A stretch of 64,000 nt of DNA from Streptomyces albiflavescens (GCF_014645835.1 NZ_BMMM01000006.1:180960-244959); one strand, 5' to 3'; shown: positions 35,658 through 45,271, counted from the first letter of the stretch. Notes: generated by a model from the letters alone, not told the origin. Numbers and translations: made by a program.

Positions 35658-37961
35658 TCAGCGCCCCAGGCGCCCGCGGACCATTCCGACCATTGAGTTG
35701 AGTTCTTCGATGCGCATCTTGCGCGCAGCGATGTAGAAGACGCCGAGCAGGGCGATCGAGCCGACCAGCAGGGCAGCGATCGACCCGAGGGCCCCGTGTC
35801 CCAGAGCCCCGGTGATCGCGAACCCGACCGCGCCGCCGATGACGGCGCCAGGGACGGCCGCGAGGCAGAGACGCGCATACGTCCGCAGTACGCTCGCGCC
35901 GTCCAGATCGCCGCCGAGCCGCCTGCGCAGCCGCTGCCAGGCGACGCCGACGCCGACGGCGTACGCGAGGCCGTATGCGCCGGCCATGCCGACGACGGCC
36001 CACTGCGCGGGAAGGATCACGTAGCACAGGGCTGAGGCGGCCGCGTTGACCGCCGCCACGATGACCGTGTTGTAGAAGGGCGTGCGGGTGTCCTCGTACG
36101 CGTAGAAGCCGCGCAGGACCACGTACTGCACGGAGAACGGGATGAGGCCGAGACCGAAGGCCATCAGGACGTAGCCCTGGGACTGGGCGGCTCCGATACC
36201 GCTGGAGCCGAAGAGCAGGGTGCACATCGGGATGCCGAGCGCGACGAACATGAAGGCCACGGGGACGATCGCGACGGCCGAGGTGCGCAGCCCCTGGGAG
36301 ATGTCGTCGCGCACCGCACCGGGGTCGCCGTCGTGGGCCGCGCGCGAGATGCGGGGCAGCATCGCGGCCATGACCGAGACGGTGATGATCGCCTGCGGCA
36401 TGCCCCAGATCAGCTGCGCGTTGGAGTAGGCCATGATGCCCGCGCCGCTCTTGCCGGAGGCCTTGCCTGCAGCCGTCGCGAGCTGGGTGACGACGAGGAC
36501 GCCTGCCTGGTTGGCGAGGACGAACAGCACGGTCCACTTCGCGAGCTTGACCGCCTTGCCGAGACCGTGGCCCTTCCAGTCGAACCGCAAGCGGAAGCGG
36601 AAGCCGGTCTCGCGCAGGTAGGGCACCATCGCCACGGCCTGCACGACCAGGCCGAGCAAGGTGCCGATGCCCAGAAGACGGACTCCGTCGGGGGGGATGT
36701 TGTGCACCGACATGCCGGAGTCCGCGGCGGTCCCGTACACCCACAGGAACAGGCCGAAGGTGGCGATCATGACGATGTTGTTGAGGACCGGAGTCCACAT
36801 CATCGCGCCGAACTTGCCGCGGGCGTTGAGGATCTGGCCCATCACCACGTGGATGCCCATGAAGAAGATCGTGGGCAGGCAGTAGCGGGCGAAGGTGACG
36901 GCGACGTTGTTCGAGGCAGGGTCGCTGGCGACGGCGTCCGACATCAGCCGGATCAGCAGCGGCGCGGCGAAGACGACGAGCGTGACGATCACGCCGAGGG
37001 CGACCATGACGAGGGTCAGCAGGCGGTTGGCGTAGGCCTCACCACCGTCCTCGTCCTCCTTCATGGACCGCACCAGTTGCGGCACGAACACGGAGTTGAG
37101 GCCACCGCCGACCGTCAGGATGTAGATCATCGTCGGCAGCGTGTACGCCACGCTCCACACGTCGCCGAGTGTCGCGGCGCCCAGGGCCGCCGTAATGATC
37201 ATGGTCCGGACGAAACCGGTGAGCCGGGACACCAGCGTGCCCGCGGCCATCACCGCGCTCGATTTCAGCAGACCCGATGCCCGTCCGCCCTTCTTCGACG
37301 CGGGCGCGGGCGCAGATGTGGGGGTGAGCGTCATCGTCTGGTCGGACGCCGGGCCGGGAGGCTGTGCCGCCATCCCCTGGTTCCCGGATGGTGCCGGGGA
37401 CGGGGCGGGGACGGCTGCGGCCTCCGCAGGAGGACGACCGCCGGCCTGCTGCTGGTCACGGAAGAGATGGGCGAAGGCGTCGGGTTCGTGACGCTCCTCA
37501 CCGGCCTGGGTGACCAGGTCGTCGACGCCCACGAACTGGGTCGTGCGCGCGTCCTCTCCGTAGGGCAGGTGCCGTGTCGGGCCGGCCGGTTCCGGAGGGG
37601 GCGTCTGGGCCCACACGCGCGGGTCGGGGGCGTGCTGCGGCGTGGGCGGCTGGGTGTAGAGGGGCTGCTGCGGGTAGTACGTGCCGGGGGGCGGCGGGGG
37701 GTGCGCGGCACGGTCGTAGAGCGCCTCGGTCACCGGGTCCTGGGCAGCGAGGTCCTGTGCCCGGTACGGATCCTGGGCGTAGGCGTCCTGGAAGTACATG
37801 TCCGCGGGAGATCCCGGCGGCATCTGGGCGTGCTCGGGCGGCGGACCCTCCGGGTAGCCCTCGGGGTAGCCGGAGTGACCCGCGCCCTGGTCCGGGTAGC
37901 CCTCGGGGTAGCCCGGGCTGCCGGCGCCCTGGCCACGGTCACCGTCGTACGGCGCGTTCAT
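35658..37961 (-). CDS. murJ: Lipid II flippase MurJ (MviN)
   Basis: 767 residues from ATG 37961. MOP-superfamily flippase that moves lipid II across the membrane for peptidoglycan synthesis. Residues 1-220 are a Pro/Gln/Tyr-rich cytoplasmic extension (repeats of GYPEGYP); the 14-helix core starts at LLKSSAVMAAGTLVSRLTGF with MurJ motifs TLPTMIYILTVGGGLNSVFV and NARGKFGAMMWTPVLNNIVM. Typical MurJ proteins are about 510-550 residues; the extra length is the N-terminal tail. The gene sits between DUF6049 and the pseudokinase. Confidence 0.95.
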   Translation of the reverse strand: MNAPYDGDRGQGAGSPGYPEGYPDQGAGHSGYPEGYPEGPPPEHAQMPPGSPADMYFQDAYAQDPYRAQDLAAQDPVTEALYDRAAHPPPPPGTYYPQQPLYTQPPTPQHAPDPRVWAQTPPPEPAGPTRHLPYGEDARTTQFVGVDDLVTQAGEERHEPDAFAHLFRDQQQAGGRPPAEAAAVPAPSPAPSGNQGMAAQPPGPASDQTMTLTPTSAPAPASKKGGRASGLLKSSAVMAAGTLVSRLTGFVRTMIITAALGAATLGDVWSVAYTLPTMIYILTVGGGLNSVFVPQLVRSMKEDEDGGEAYANRLLTLVMVALGVIVTLVVFAAPLLIRLMSDAVASDPASNNVAVTFARYCLPTIFFMGIHVVMGQILNARGKFGAMMWTPVLNNIVMIATFGLFLWVYGTAADSGMSVHNIPPDGVRLLGIGTLLGLVVQAVAMVPYLRETGFRFRLRFDWKGHGLGKAVKLAKWTVLFVLANQAGVLVVTQLATAAGKASGKSGAGIMAYSNAQLIWGMPQAIITVSVMAAMLPRISRAAHDGDPGAVRDDISQGLRTSAVAIVPVAFMFVALGIPMCTLLFGSSGIGAAQSQGYVLMAFGLGLIPFSVQYVVLRGFYAYEDTRTPFYNTVIVAAVNAAASALCYVILPAQWAVVGMAGAYGLAYAVGVGVAWQRLRRRLGGDLDGASVLRTYARLCLAAVPGAVIGGAVGFAITGALGHGALGSIAALLVGSIALLGVFYIAARKMRIEELNSMVGMVRGRLGR

Positions 37962-38007
37962 GGTTACCCCACCTCATCGTCCCCGGGCCCACCGGCCACG
38001 ACATCGC

Positions 38008-40425
38008 TCAACGGTCCACTCTCTCACCCGTGCCGGACGGGTCGGCGCTTTCCGGTGCGGTGTCCGGTGTCGGGTCACTCGGGTGCTCCGGGTCGTCTGC
38101 CCCGGACTCCACGCCGGATTCCCCTTCGGAACCGTTCGCGGAGTCTTCGGTGTCCTCAGTGTCTACGGTGCCGTCCGTGTCCTTGTTCACGCCCTCGGCC
38201 TCGGGACCGTCCTCAGGCCCTTCCGCGGCCCGCACGGCGGCGGTCCGTTTGCGCTGCGTGTACATCCGGAATCCAGCGAGCACGAGCAGCAGGACGCCGC
38301 CGCCGATGACCAGCATCACCGTGGACGTGATCTCGGTGACCTTCACTTCGAAGGAGACCTCGGGGCCGTACGCCTGGCCGTCCTTCGTGTACAGCTGGGC
38401 GACCACCTCCACCGGACCGTTGGCCTTCGTCGAGGTGGTGAACTTCACCGACTGGCTGTGCTCGCCCGCGACCTGGATCGGCCGCTCGTCGTAGGGACCG
38501 TCACCGATCTTGAGGCGGGTGGGCTGGCGCGAGGTGAGGCGCAGCACCAGATTGTCGACGCCCTGCACGAGGTTGTTCTGCACGGTCACGGGGATCGTGG
38601 CGCTGCGCCCGGAGAGCTTCGCGTCGGACTTCTCGATGAGATGGACCAGGCCAGTGAGGTCGTTGAGGTACGACTCCACGCCCTCGCGGAAGGACGCCCC
38701 CTGGGAGGCGCGGCCCCGCCAGGACGTTGACATCCCCCGGTCTATGGCCCGACCGAACGGGGTGACGACCCGGGACTTGTCGGTGAGGATCACCTGGAAG
38801 TTGTCGAGCTTGGTCTGTGTGTCCTGGATCTTCTCGAAAGCCGCTCGCGGCAGCTCCTGCTTGCGCAGCGACGACGGATACGAGGACGCGGAGGGCACCT
38901 TCGTGGTGGCGTCCGCGTCCGGCTTGGCCTTGGCGGCCGCGGACAGGTCCTGAGACTCGGACCAGTTCCCTTCCTGGAAGGCCTTGAGTGCCTGCGCCAT
39001 CGTCTGGGCCTGGCTCGCGGACGGCATGCGCTGTGGGGCGACCACGATGCTGCGCTGCTCGTCCGGCTCCTGCAGGTTGATCATCAGGCTCTGGGCGAGG
39101 AATTCCTGTACCGCGAGCGTGGAGGTGTCGGCCTTCGTCATGTCGCCCTGGAAAGCGGTCGACAGTCGGGCGTCGGCGACCACCGCCGTCGTGCCGCCGC
39201 CGATGGGGCGCGCCGCGCTCGGCGTGTACGGCAGTCCGCCCCTCTCACGCAGGCTGTCGCTGCGGGCGATCACCTTGTCGGCACCGGCCGAGGTGGCCAC
39301 CTTGACGATCGACGGGTCGACGGCACCGTCGGCGGGCCAGGCGAAATCGGTGCTCGGCTTCACATGAAGGATCGTGTCCACCGTGTCGGAGGCCACATCG
39401 GTGGCGTCCTTCAGGTGGCTCAGGGAACCTGTGACGTCCTTGCCGTTGTGGGCCAGCGACGCGAGATCGGGGTCGGCGAAGGGGAGGGCGACGACCTTCT
39501 TGTCCTGGACCGTCTTCTCCAGCTTGTCGAGCCAGGCCTTGGCGACCCCCTGGCTCTTGCCCGCCGTGGTTCTGCCGTCCTCGGTCCGGATCTGGTAGCC
39601 GTCCCTCATCGCGTCGACGGAGGCCAGCAGGTCCGGGTCGAGCACCCAGGTGACGTCGAGGTCGCTGCCCAGAGACAGGAGCTGGTCCAGGCGGCCGCCC
39701 GGGGAGATCTCCTTGGCCAGGTCGTCGTTCTTGAAGACGGGCGTCTGCTTCTCGTCCGAGCCGGTTTCCGCGGTGAGGTGGACCGTGGAGATGAGCGGCC
39801 AGAGGTACGTCGTCTTCGTCTTCGTGTCCGCCGCCTCGGGCTGCCACGGCAGGAACGTCCGCTGGATCCCGAGGATCTGGTCCCACGGCTGGGCGGCGGT
39901 CCGGCCCGTGAGCGAGACACCGAGCTGGTAGACCCCGTCGGAGCCCAGGTCCAGCTCCTTGACCGGCACCGAGATGCTGAAGTGCTGAGAGACGCCCGCC
40001 GCGATCTTGGAGAACTCCGTGACGTACTTTCCGCCGACCTCCGGGGCGTCCAGGCCCAGCTGGAACCCGGTGCGCTGTGCGGCGCTGTCGATGGCGGAGC
40101 GGCTGCTCAGGGACGGTCCCACCCGCAGGCCCACATGGGCATCCGTGACCGTCTGCTTGCCGTTGTTGGTGACCGAGCCCGAGACGGTGATGGTGTCGCC
40201 GTCTGCGGGAGCGCTGGGGCTGAGCGAGTCGAGAGAGACGTCGACCGTACTCGACCCGGTGGCCTCGGCCACGGAGGTCTTCTCCGCAGCGGACGCGGAC
40301 GTGCTCATGGGCAGCTGGAGCAGCCCTGCCAGCAGGGGTACTCCAGCCAGCAGTGCGCCGCTTCGCCGGAGCCACCGGCGGGCAGGTGAGGGACTCGTCC
40401 CCTGGAAGTCTGCCGCCTCGGCCAC
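38008..40425 (-). CDS. DUF6049 secreted, membrane-anchored protein
   Basis: 805 residues from GTG 40425, 46 bp before murJ. Signal peptide at 20-47 (SGALLAGVPLLAGLLQLPMS). A large ectodomain with CARDB-like beta segments (TITVSGSVTNNGKQTVTDAH) and a central Asp-rich domain (LDVTWVLDPDLLASVDAM, ALPFADPDLASLAHNG) is followed by a C-terminal membrane helix (TVMLVIGGGVLLLVLAG) and an acidic cytoplasmic tail. The counterpart in mycobacteria (Rv3909 type) also precedes mviN. The function is unknown; the position suggests it works with MurJ in wall assembly. Confidence 0.88.
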   Translation of the reverse strand: MAEAADFQGTSPSPARRWLRRSGALLAGVPLLAGLLQLPMSTSASAAEKTSVAEATGSSTVDVSLDSLSPSAPADGDTITVSGSVTNNGKQTVTDAHVGLRVGPSLSSRSAIDSAAQRTGFQLGLDAPEVGGKYVTEFSKIAAGVSQHFSISVPVKELDLGSDGVYQLGVSLTGRTAAQPWDQILGIQRTFLPWQPEAADTKTKTTYLWPLISTVHLTAETGSDEKQTPVFKNDDLAKEISPGGRLDQLLSLGSDLDVTWVLDPDLLASVDAMRDGYQIRTEDGRTTAGKSQGVAKAWLDKLEKTVQDKKVVALPFADPDLASLAHNGKDVTGSLSHLKDATDVASDTVDTILHVKPSTDFAWPADGAVDPSIVKVATSAGADKVIARSDSLRERGGLPYTPSAARPIGGGTTAVVADARLSTAFQGDMTKADTSTLAVQEFLAQSLMINLQEPDEQRSIVVAPQRMPSASQAQTMAQALKAFQEGNWSESQDLSAAAKAKPDADATTKVPSASSYPSSLRKQELPRAAFEKIQDTQTKLDNFQVILTDKSRVVTPFGRAIDRGMSTSWRGRASQGASFREGVESYLNDLTGLVHLIEKSDAKLSGRSATIPVTVQNNLVQGVDNLVLRLTSRQPTRLKIGDGPYDERPIQVAGEHSQSVKFTTSTKANGPVEVVAQLYTKDGQAYGPEVSFEVKVTEITSTVMLVIGGGVLLLVLAGFRMYTQRKRTAAVRAAEGPEDGPEAEGVNKDTDGTVDTEDTEDSANGSEGESGVESGADDPEHPSDPTPDTAPESADPSGTGERVDR

Positions 40426-40659
40426 GCGCTCGCCCGTCCCTCGTCGTCGTCAGTGGTCGTCGGAATGTGCGTCCACGCATGGTAACGATGTGCGCTGAGG
40501 GGAAGTGCCGCGGTCCGCTCCACAAGATCGGGGGATCGGGTCCGTTCTGTCCTATATATATGCGTATCAAGGAGGGCGCACGGCCAGGGACGGCTGGAGC
40601 ACCTGTGCATATTTAATGGAGGCGCCCGCGCCCGTGCGGGCCACGTACCCTTTTCTGTT

Positions 40660-42102
40660 GTGCCGAACGCCAACGAAGACAATCCCCGTGCCCTGAATCA
40701 GGTGCAGCACCGCGCGGTGAATGAACTGCTGCGGGTGTCTCCTGTCGCCGACGACCTAGCCCGCCGTTTCCAGGACGCCGGGTTCTCGCTCGCCCTGGTC
40801 GGCGGCTCTGTCCGGGACGCGCTCCTTGGCCGGCTCGGCAATGACCTGGACTTCACGACCGATGCACGCCCCGAGGACGTACTGAAGATCGTGCGGCCCT
40901 GGGCGGACGCCGTGTGGGAGGTCGGGATCGCCTTCGGGACGGTCGGTGCCCAGAAGGACGGCTACCAGATCGAGGTGACCACCTACCGCTCCGAGGCGTA
41001 CGACCGGACCTCGCGCAAGCCCGAGGTGTCGTACGGCGACTCCATCGAGGAAGACCTTGTACGGCGTGACTTCACGGTGAACGCGATGGCCGTGGCACTG
41101 CCGGAGAAGGAGTTCATCGACCCGCACGGTGGCCTCGACGACCTTGCCGATCGCGTCCTGCGCACCCCTGGTACGCCCGAGGCGTCCTTCTCCGACGATC
41201 CGTTGCGGATGATGCGTGCCGCGCGGTTCGCGGCGCAGCTCGACTTCGACGTGGCCCCCGACGTCGTCGCGGCGCTGACGGACATGGCCGGCCGTATCGA
41301 GATCGTCTCGGCCGAGCGGGTGCGGGACGAGCTGAACAAGCTGATCCTTTCCGCGCACCCCCGTAAGGGCCTGACGCTGCTTGTCGACACCGGACTCGCC
41401 GACCATGTGCTGCCTGAGCTTCCCGCTCTGCGGCTGGAGCGCGACGAGCACCACCGGCACAAGGACGTCTACGACCACACGCTGATCGTTCTGGAGCAGG
41501 CGATGGCGCTGGAGGAGGACGGTCCCGACCTGACCCTCCGGCTCGCCGCGCTGCTGCACGACATCGGCAAGCCGCGGACGCGTCGATTCGAGGGGGACGG
41601 GCGGGTCTCCTTCCACCACCACGAGGTGGTGGGCGCCAAGATGACCAAGAAGCGCATGACAGCGCTCAAGTACCCGAACGATCTGGTGAAGGACGTCTCA
41701 CGTCTGGTCGAACTGCATCTGCGTTTCCACGGGTACGGCACCGGCGAGTGGACGGACTCCGCAGTTCGTCGCTACGTCCGCGACGGGGGCCCGCTCCTCG
41801 ACCGCCTCCACAAGCTGACCCGCTCCGACTGCACCACGCGGAACAAGCGGAGGGCGGCGGCGCTCTCCCGTGCGTACGACGGCCTGGAGGAGCGCATCGC
41901 CCAGCTCAAGGAGCAGGAAGAGCTCGACGCGATCCGCCCCGACCTCGACGGCAACCAGATCATGGACATCCTGGGTATCGGCCCGGGCCCGGCGATCGGC
42001 CAGGCGTACAAGTTCCTGCTGGAGCTCCGGCTGGAGAACGGTCCGATGGAGCACGACGCGGCGGTGGCGGCGCTCAAGGAGTGGTGGGCCGAGCAGAGCT
42101 GA
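40660..42102 (+). CDS. cca: CCA-adding tRNA nucleotidyltransferase
   Basis: 480 residues from GTG 40660. Adds or repairs the 3' CCA of tRNAs; both tRNA genes in this window lack an encoded CCA. Class II nucleotidyltransferase head: LVGGSVRDALLGRLGNDLDF with the metal-binding Asp pair, EEDLVRRDFTVNAMA and SDDPLRMMRAARFAAQL. An HD domain (LAALLHDIGKPRTRR, with H..HD) follows, and a C-terminal helical tail. Older annotations call it PcnA. It diverges from the DUF6049 gene. In mycobacteria a Nudix gene lies between these two; none is present here. Confidence 0.96.
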   Translation: MPNANEDNPRALNQVQHRAVNELLRVSPVADDLARRFQDAGFSLALVGGSVRDALLGRLGNDLDFTTDARPEDVLKIVRPWADAVWEVGIAFGTVGAQKDGYQIEVTTYRSEAYDRTSRKPEVSYGDSIEEDLVRRDFTVNAMAVALPEKEFIDPHGGLDDLADRVLRTPGTPEASFSDDPLRMMRAARFAAQLDFDVAPDVVAALTDMAGRIEIVSAERVRDELNKLILSAHPRKGLTLLVDTGLADHVLPELPALRLERDEHHRHKDVYDHTLIVLEQAMALEEDGPDLTLRLAALLHDIGKPRTRRFEGDGRVSFHHHEVVGAKMTKKRMTALKYPNDLVKDVSRLVELHLRFHGYGTGEWTDSAVRRYVRDGGPLLDRLHKLTRSDCTTRNKRRAAALSRAYDGLEERIAQLKEQEELDAIRPDLDGNQIMDILGIGPGPAIGQAYKFLLELRLENGPMEHDAAVAALKEWWAEQS

Positions 42103-42121
42103 GGCCCATGCAGCGGGTCAT

Positions 42122-42135
42122 GTTTCACGTGAAAC
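42122..42135. other. parS site (perfect)
   Basis: GTTTCACGTGAAAC just after the cca stop codon, 42 bp from the next parS. Confidence 0.92.
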
Positions 42136-42150
42136 ATGACCCTGGGCAAC

Positions 42151-42190
42151 GCGAAGGGGCGGTGTTTCACGTGAAACACCGCCCCTTCGC
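42151..42190. terminator. 40-bp perfect palindrome centred on parS (likely terminator)
   Basis: GCGAAGGGGCGGTGTTTCAC (42151-42170) is exactly complementary to 42171-42190. It lies between the convergent cca and LppU/SCO3897 genes, where a bidirectional terminator is expected. Confidence 0.8.
42164..42177. other. parS site (perfect, centre of palindrome)
   Basis: GTTTCACGTGAAAC forms the exact middle 14 bp of the 40-bp palindrome. Confidence 0.92.
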
Positions 42191-42207
42191 GCATCCGGCT
42201 CCGCGGG

Positions 42208-42735
42208 TTACTTGTTGTCCCCCAGGCAGAGCGTGAAGGACTCGCCCGTTTCCTTCCACGTCAGCGTCGCCGTCGTGCCCGTGACGCTTCCGCAGGTCAG
42301 CGAAGGCAGCGAGGCGCCGTCGGCCTTCTTGAGGACCTTGTGCGTGGCCTTGGAGTCGCTGCAGTCGACCTGGACGACGTCCGGCTTGTTCGAAGTCCCC
42401 TTGTTGTACAGGCAGTCGCCCACGGAAAGCTTCTTGGCGTCATCGCCGTCCTTGTTGATCAGCCAGCCGCCCACAATGATTCCGACGCCCGCGATGGCCA
42501 CGACTATGCGCAGGTACTGCTTGAAGCTGCGCTTCGGGCGCTGCGGCGGCACGGGGGCGTACGGGGCGCCCTGCTGCGGGAAGCCGGGCTGGCCGGGCTG
42601 CTGAGGGTAGCCCGGCTGCTGCGGGTAACCCTGCGGCGGCTGCTGGCCGTACGGGGCCTGCCCCTGGGGCGGCTGGCCGTAGGGCTGCTGACCCTGGGCG
42701 AACGGGTTCTGGCCCTGGGGCGGCGGAGTGGTCAC
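42208..42735 (-). CDS. LppU/SCO3897 family membrane-anchored protein
   Basis: 175 residues from GTG 42735. A Pro/Gln/Gly/Tyr-rich cytoplasmic N-terminus of about 65 residues (repeats of QPPQG and YPQQPG) precedes one transmembrane helix (LRIVVAIAGVGIIVGGWLI). The extracellular C-terminal domain of about 90 residues has four Cys (GDCLYNK, VDCSDS, LTCGSV, LCLGDNK), which could form two disulfides. This matches the LppU/SCO3897 family; its role is unknown. It converges on cca. Confidence 0.85.
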   Translation of the reverse strand: MTTPPPQGQNPFAQGQQPYGQPPQGQAPYGQQPPQGYPQQPGYPQQPGQPGFPQQGAPYAPVPPQRPKRSFKQYLRIVVAIAGVGIIVGGWLINKDGDDAKKLSVGDCLYNKGTSNKPDVVQVDCSDSKATHKVLKKADGASLPSLTCGSVTGTTATLTWKETGESFTLCLGDNK

Positions 42736-42847
42736 TTGGGGGTCCCCCTAGAACGTAGGCGCGTGACGCGAATAAGACGCACGTAAGCTATCGGGCCCCT
42801 GTGACAACTCAGTAGCCCGGAGGGGCTCTGTGGCACTGATGTGACAC

Positions 42848-44110
42848 TTACTGCAGTTCGAAGTGGGCCATAGCGGCAGCAATTGCCGCGTAGAGCGCTG
42901 CCACGGAGACGACGAGGGAAACCGAGCGTCCGTCAGAAGGCAGTACCAGAGCGGCTACTGCCGCCGCGCCGACGAACGCGACGTTGAAGAGGACGTCGTA
43001 GAGGGAGAAGATCCGGCCGCGGAAGCCGTCGTCGACGGATGACTGCACGATCGTGTCCGTGGCGATCTTCGCGCCCTGCGTGGTCAGGCCGAGGACGAAG
43101 GCGGCGACCAGCATGGGCGAGGCCGCGAAGGGGAGGCCGAGCGCCGGCTCCAGGATCGCGGCAGCGCCCGCGCATGCGACGATCCAGCCGCCGGAGCCGA
43201 GTCGCCCCACTGCCCAGGGGGTCACTACGGCCGCCGCGAAGAAGCCCGCTCCGGAGATGGCCACGGCCAGTCCCAGCAGGGCGAGGCCGTCGTCCGAGTC
43301 GGACGACCAGGCGTACCGGCAGAGCATCAGCACCATGACCAACAGGGCGCCGTAGCAGAAGCGCATCAGGGTCATCGACACGAGTGCCCAGGCCGCCTCC
43401 CTACGCTCGGGCTCGGCGAGATGGCGTACGCCGGCCACGAGGCCGCGTGCCGTGCCGACGAGCGCCGTAGCCAGGCGTGACTGCACCAACTTCGCGTCGG
43501 GGCCCAACAGGTCCGGCGCGATGCGCAGAGAGGCGAGCGCCGCGCACAGATACAGGGCCGCTCCGAGGAGGACGACCGTCGCGTCGGAGTCCGAGGCGAC
43601 GAGCCGTACGACGAAGGCGAGACCGCCGCCCGTGGTGGCGGCGAGTGTCCCCGCGGTCGGCGACAGGGAGTTGGCCATCACCAGGCGCTCGGAGTCGACG
43701 ACGCGCGGCAGCGCCGCCGACAGGCCCGCCAGGACGAAGCGGTTGACCGCGGTGACGCACAGCGCGGAGACGTAGAAGAGCCAGTCGGGGACAGGGCTCA
43801 GTATCAGGACGGCCGTCACACAGGCCAGCGCCGCCCGCAGCAGGTTGCCGTAGAGCAGGACCTGGCGGCGCCGCCAGCGGTCCAGCAGGACGCCGGCGAA
43901 GGGGCCGATGAGGGAGTAAGGGAGCAGGAGGACCGCCATCGCGGAGGCGATCGAGGCCGCGGAGGTCTGCTTCTCCGGTGAGAAGACGACGTACGCGGCG
44001 AGCGCGACCTGGTAGACGCCGTCGGCGCCCTGGGACAGCAGTCGTACGCCGAGCAGGCGTCTGAAGCCCTGGAAACGCAGAAGTACGCGCAGGTCACGCA
44101 CGACAGTCAT
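42848..44110 (-). CDS. MFS transporter (DHA3-like)
   Basis: 420 residues from ATG 44110 (MTVVRDLRVLL). Twelve hydrophobic segments and an MFS motif A between helices 2 and 3 (FAGVLLDRWRRRQVLLYGN). A central cytoplasmic region (LLGPDAKLVQSRLATALVGT) links the two halves. The substrate is unknown. SCO3898-like position in Streptomyces. A hairpin that ends the ino1 transcript lies just upstream of its start, so it needs its own promoter or read-through. Confidence 0.85.
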   Translation of the reverse strand: MTVVRDLRVLLRFQGFRRLLGVRLLSQGADGVYQVALAAYVVFSPEKQTSAASIASAMAVLLLPYSLIGPFAGVLLDRWRRRQVLLYGNLLRAALACVTAVLILSPVPDWLFYVSALCVTAVNRFVLAGLSAALPRVVDSERLVMANSLSPTAGTLAATTGGGLAFVVRLVASDSDATVVLLGAALYLCAALASLRIAPDLLGPDAKLVQSRLATALVGTARGLVAGVRHLAEPERREAAWALVSMTLMRFCYGALLVMVLMLCRYAWSSDSDDGLALLGLAVAISGAGFFAAAVVTPWAVGRLGSGGWIVACAGAAAILEPALGLPFAASPMLVAAFVLGLTTQGAKIATDTIVQSSVDDGFRGRIFSLYDVLFNVAFVGAAAVAALVLPSDGRSVSLVVSVAALYAAIAAAMAHFELQ

Positions 44111-44134
44111 GGGGCACAGCCTCACATCCGAGGA

Positions 44135-44163
44135 GGGTCCCCGGGCGGTATGCCCAGGGACCC
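44135..44163 (-). terminator. Terminator after ino1
   Basis: GGGTCCC-C-GGGC pairs with GCCC-A-GGGACCC (one mismatch) around a GGTAT loop, about 25 bases beyond the ino1 stop. Confidence 0.65.
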
Positions 44164-44188
44164 TCGACAGCACTCACAAAGACGTGCT

Positions 44189-45271
44189 TTAGCGCTCGAC
44201 CTCGCCCTTGATGAACTTCTCGACGTTGTCGTAGGCCTCGTCGTCGAAGTACTGGACCGGCGGGGACTTCATGAAGTACGAGGACGCCGACAGGATCGGG
44301 CCGCCGATGCCGCGGTCCTTGGCGATCTTCGCGGCGCGCAGGGCGTCGATGATGACACCCGCGGAGTTCGGGGAGTCCCAGACCTCGAGCTTGTACTCCA
44401 GGTTCAGCGGGACATCACCGAAGGCACGGCCCTCGAGGCGCACGTACGCCCACTTGCGGTCGTCCAGCCAGGCCACGTAGTCCGACGGACCGATGTGGAC
44501 GTTCTTCTCGCCCAGGTCGCGGTCGGGGATCTGCGAGGTGACGGCCTGCGTCTTCGAGATCTTCTTGGACTCGAGGCGGTCGCGCTCCAGCATGTTCTTG
44601 AAGTCCATGTTGCCGCCGACGTTGAGCTGCATGGTGCGCTCAAGACGGACACCGCGGTCCTCGAACAGCTTCGCCATCACACGGTGCGTGATGGTGGCGC
44701 CGACCTGCGACTTGATGTCGTCGCCGACGATCGGGACGCCCGCCTCGGTGAACTTGTCCGCCCACTCCTTGGTGCCGGCGATGAAGACCGGGAGGGCGTT
44801 GACGAAGGCGACCTTGGCGTCGATGGCGCACTGGGCGTAGAACTTCGCCGCGTCCTCGGAACCGACGGGCAGGTAGCAGACGAGGACGTCGACCTGCTTG
44901 TCCTTGAGGATCTGGACGACGTCGACCGGGGCCTCGGCGGACTCCTCGATGGTCTGGCGGTAGTACTTTCCGAGACCGTCGAGGGTGTGGCCGCGCTGGA
45001 CCTTGATGCCCTTGTTCGGGACGTCGCAGATCTTGATGGTGTTGTTCTCGCTGGCACCGATGGCGTCGGAGAGGTCGAGGCCGACCTTCTTCGCGTCGAC
45101 GTCGAAGGCGGCGACGAACTCGACGTCACCGACGTGGTACTCCCCGAACTGGACGTGCATCAGACCGGGCACCTTGGACGCCGGGTCGGCGTCCTTGTAG
45201 TACTCGACGCCCTGTACCAGCGAGGCGGCGCAGTTGCCCACGCCGACGATGGCTACGCGAACCGAACCCAT
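44189..45271 (-). CDS. ino1: Inositol-3-phosphate synthase
   Basis: 360 residues from ATG 45271. Converts glucose 6-phosphate to inositol 3-phosphate, the first step to phosphatidylinositol, mycothiol and related compounds. NAD-binding RVAIVGVGNCAASLVQGVEY, then VVCYLPVGSEDAAKFYAQCA (written VLVCYLPVG...), GDDIKSQVGATITHRVMAKL, NVGGNMDFKNMLERDRLESK and SKTQAV give the actinobacterial/archaeal MIPS type. A PadR regulator gene lies 43 bp upstream on the same strand. Confidence 0.95.
   Translation of the reverse strand: MGSVRVAIVGVGNCAASLVQGVEYYKDADPASKVPGLMHVQFGEYHVGDVEFVAAFDVDAKKVGLDLSDAIGASENNTIKICDVPNKGIKVQRGHTLDGLGKYYRQTIEESAEAPVDVVQILKDKQVDVLVCYLPVGSEDAAKFYAQCAIDAKVAFVNALPVFIAGTKEWADKFTEAGVPIVGDDIKSQVGATITHRVMAKLFEDRGVRLERTMQLNVGGNMDFKNMLERDRLESKKISKTQAVTSQIPDRDLGEKNVHIGPSDYVAWLDDRKWAYVRLEGRAFGDVPLNLEYKLEVWDSPNSAGVIIDALRAAKIAKDRGIGGPILSASSYFMKSPPVQYFDDEAYDNVEKFIKGEVER

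Noticed and set aside
40426..40659. A Nudix (mutT4-like) gene between DUF6049 and cca, as in mycobacteria
   Set aside because: The gap is only about 230 bp and shows no Nudix box; it includes an unusual AT-rich TATATATA stretch near 40553-40561 but no gene.
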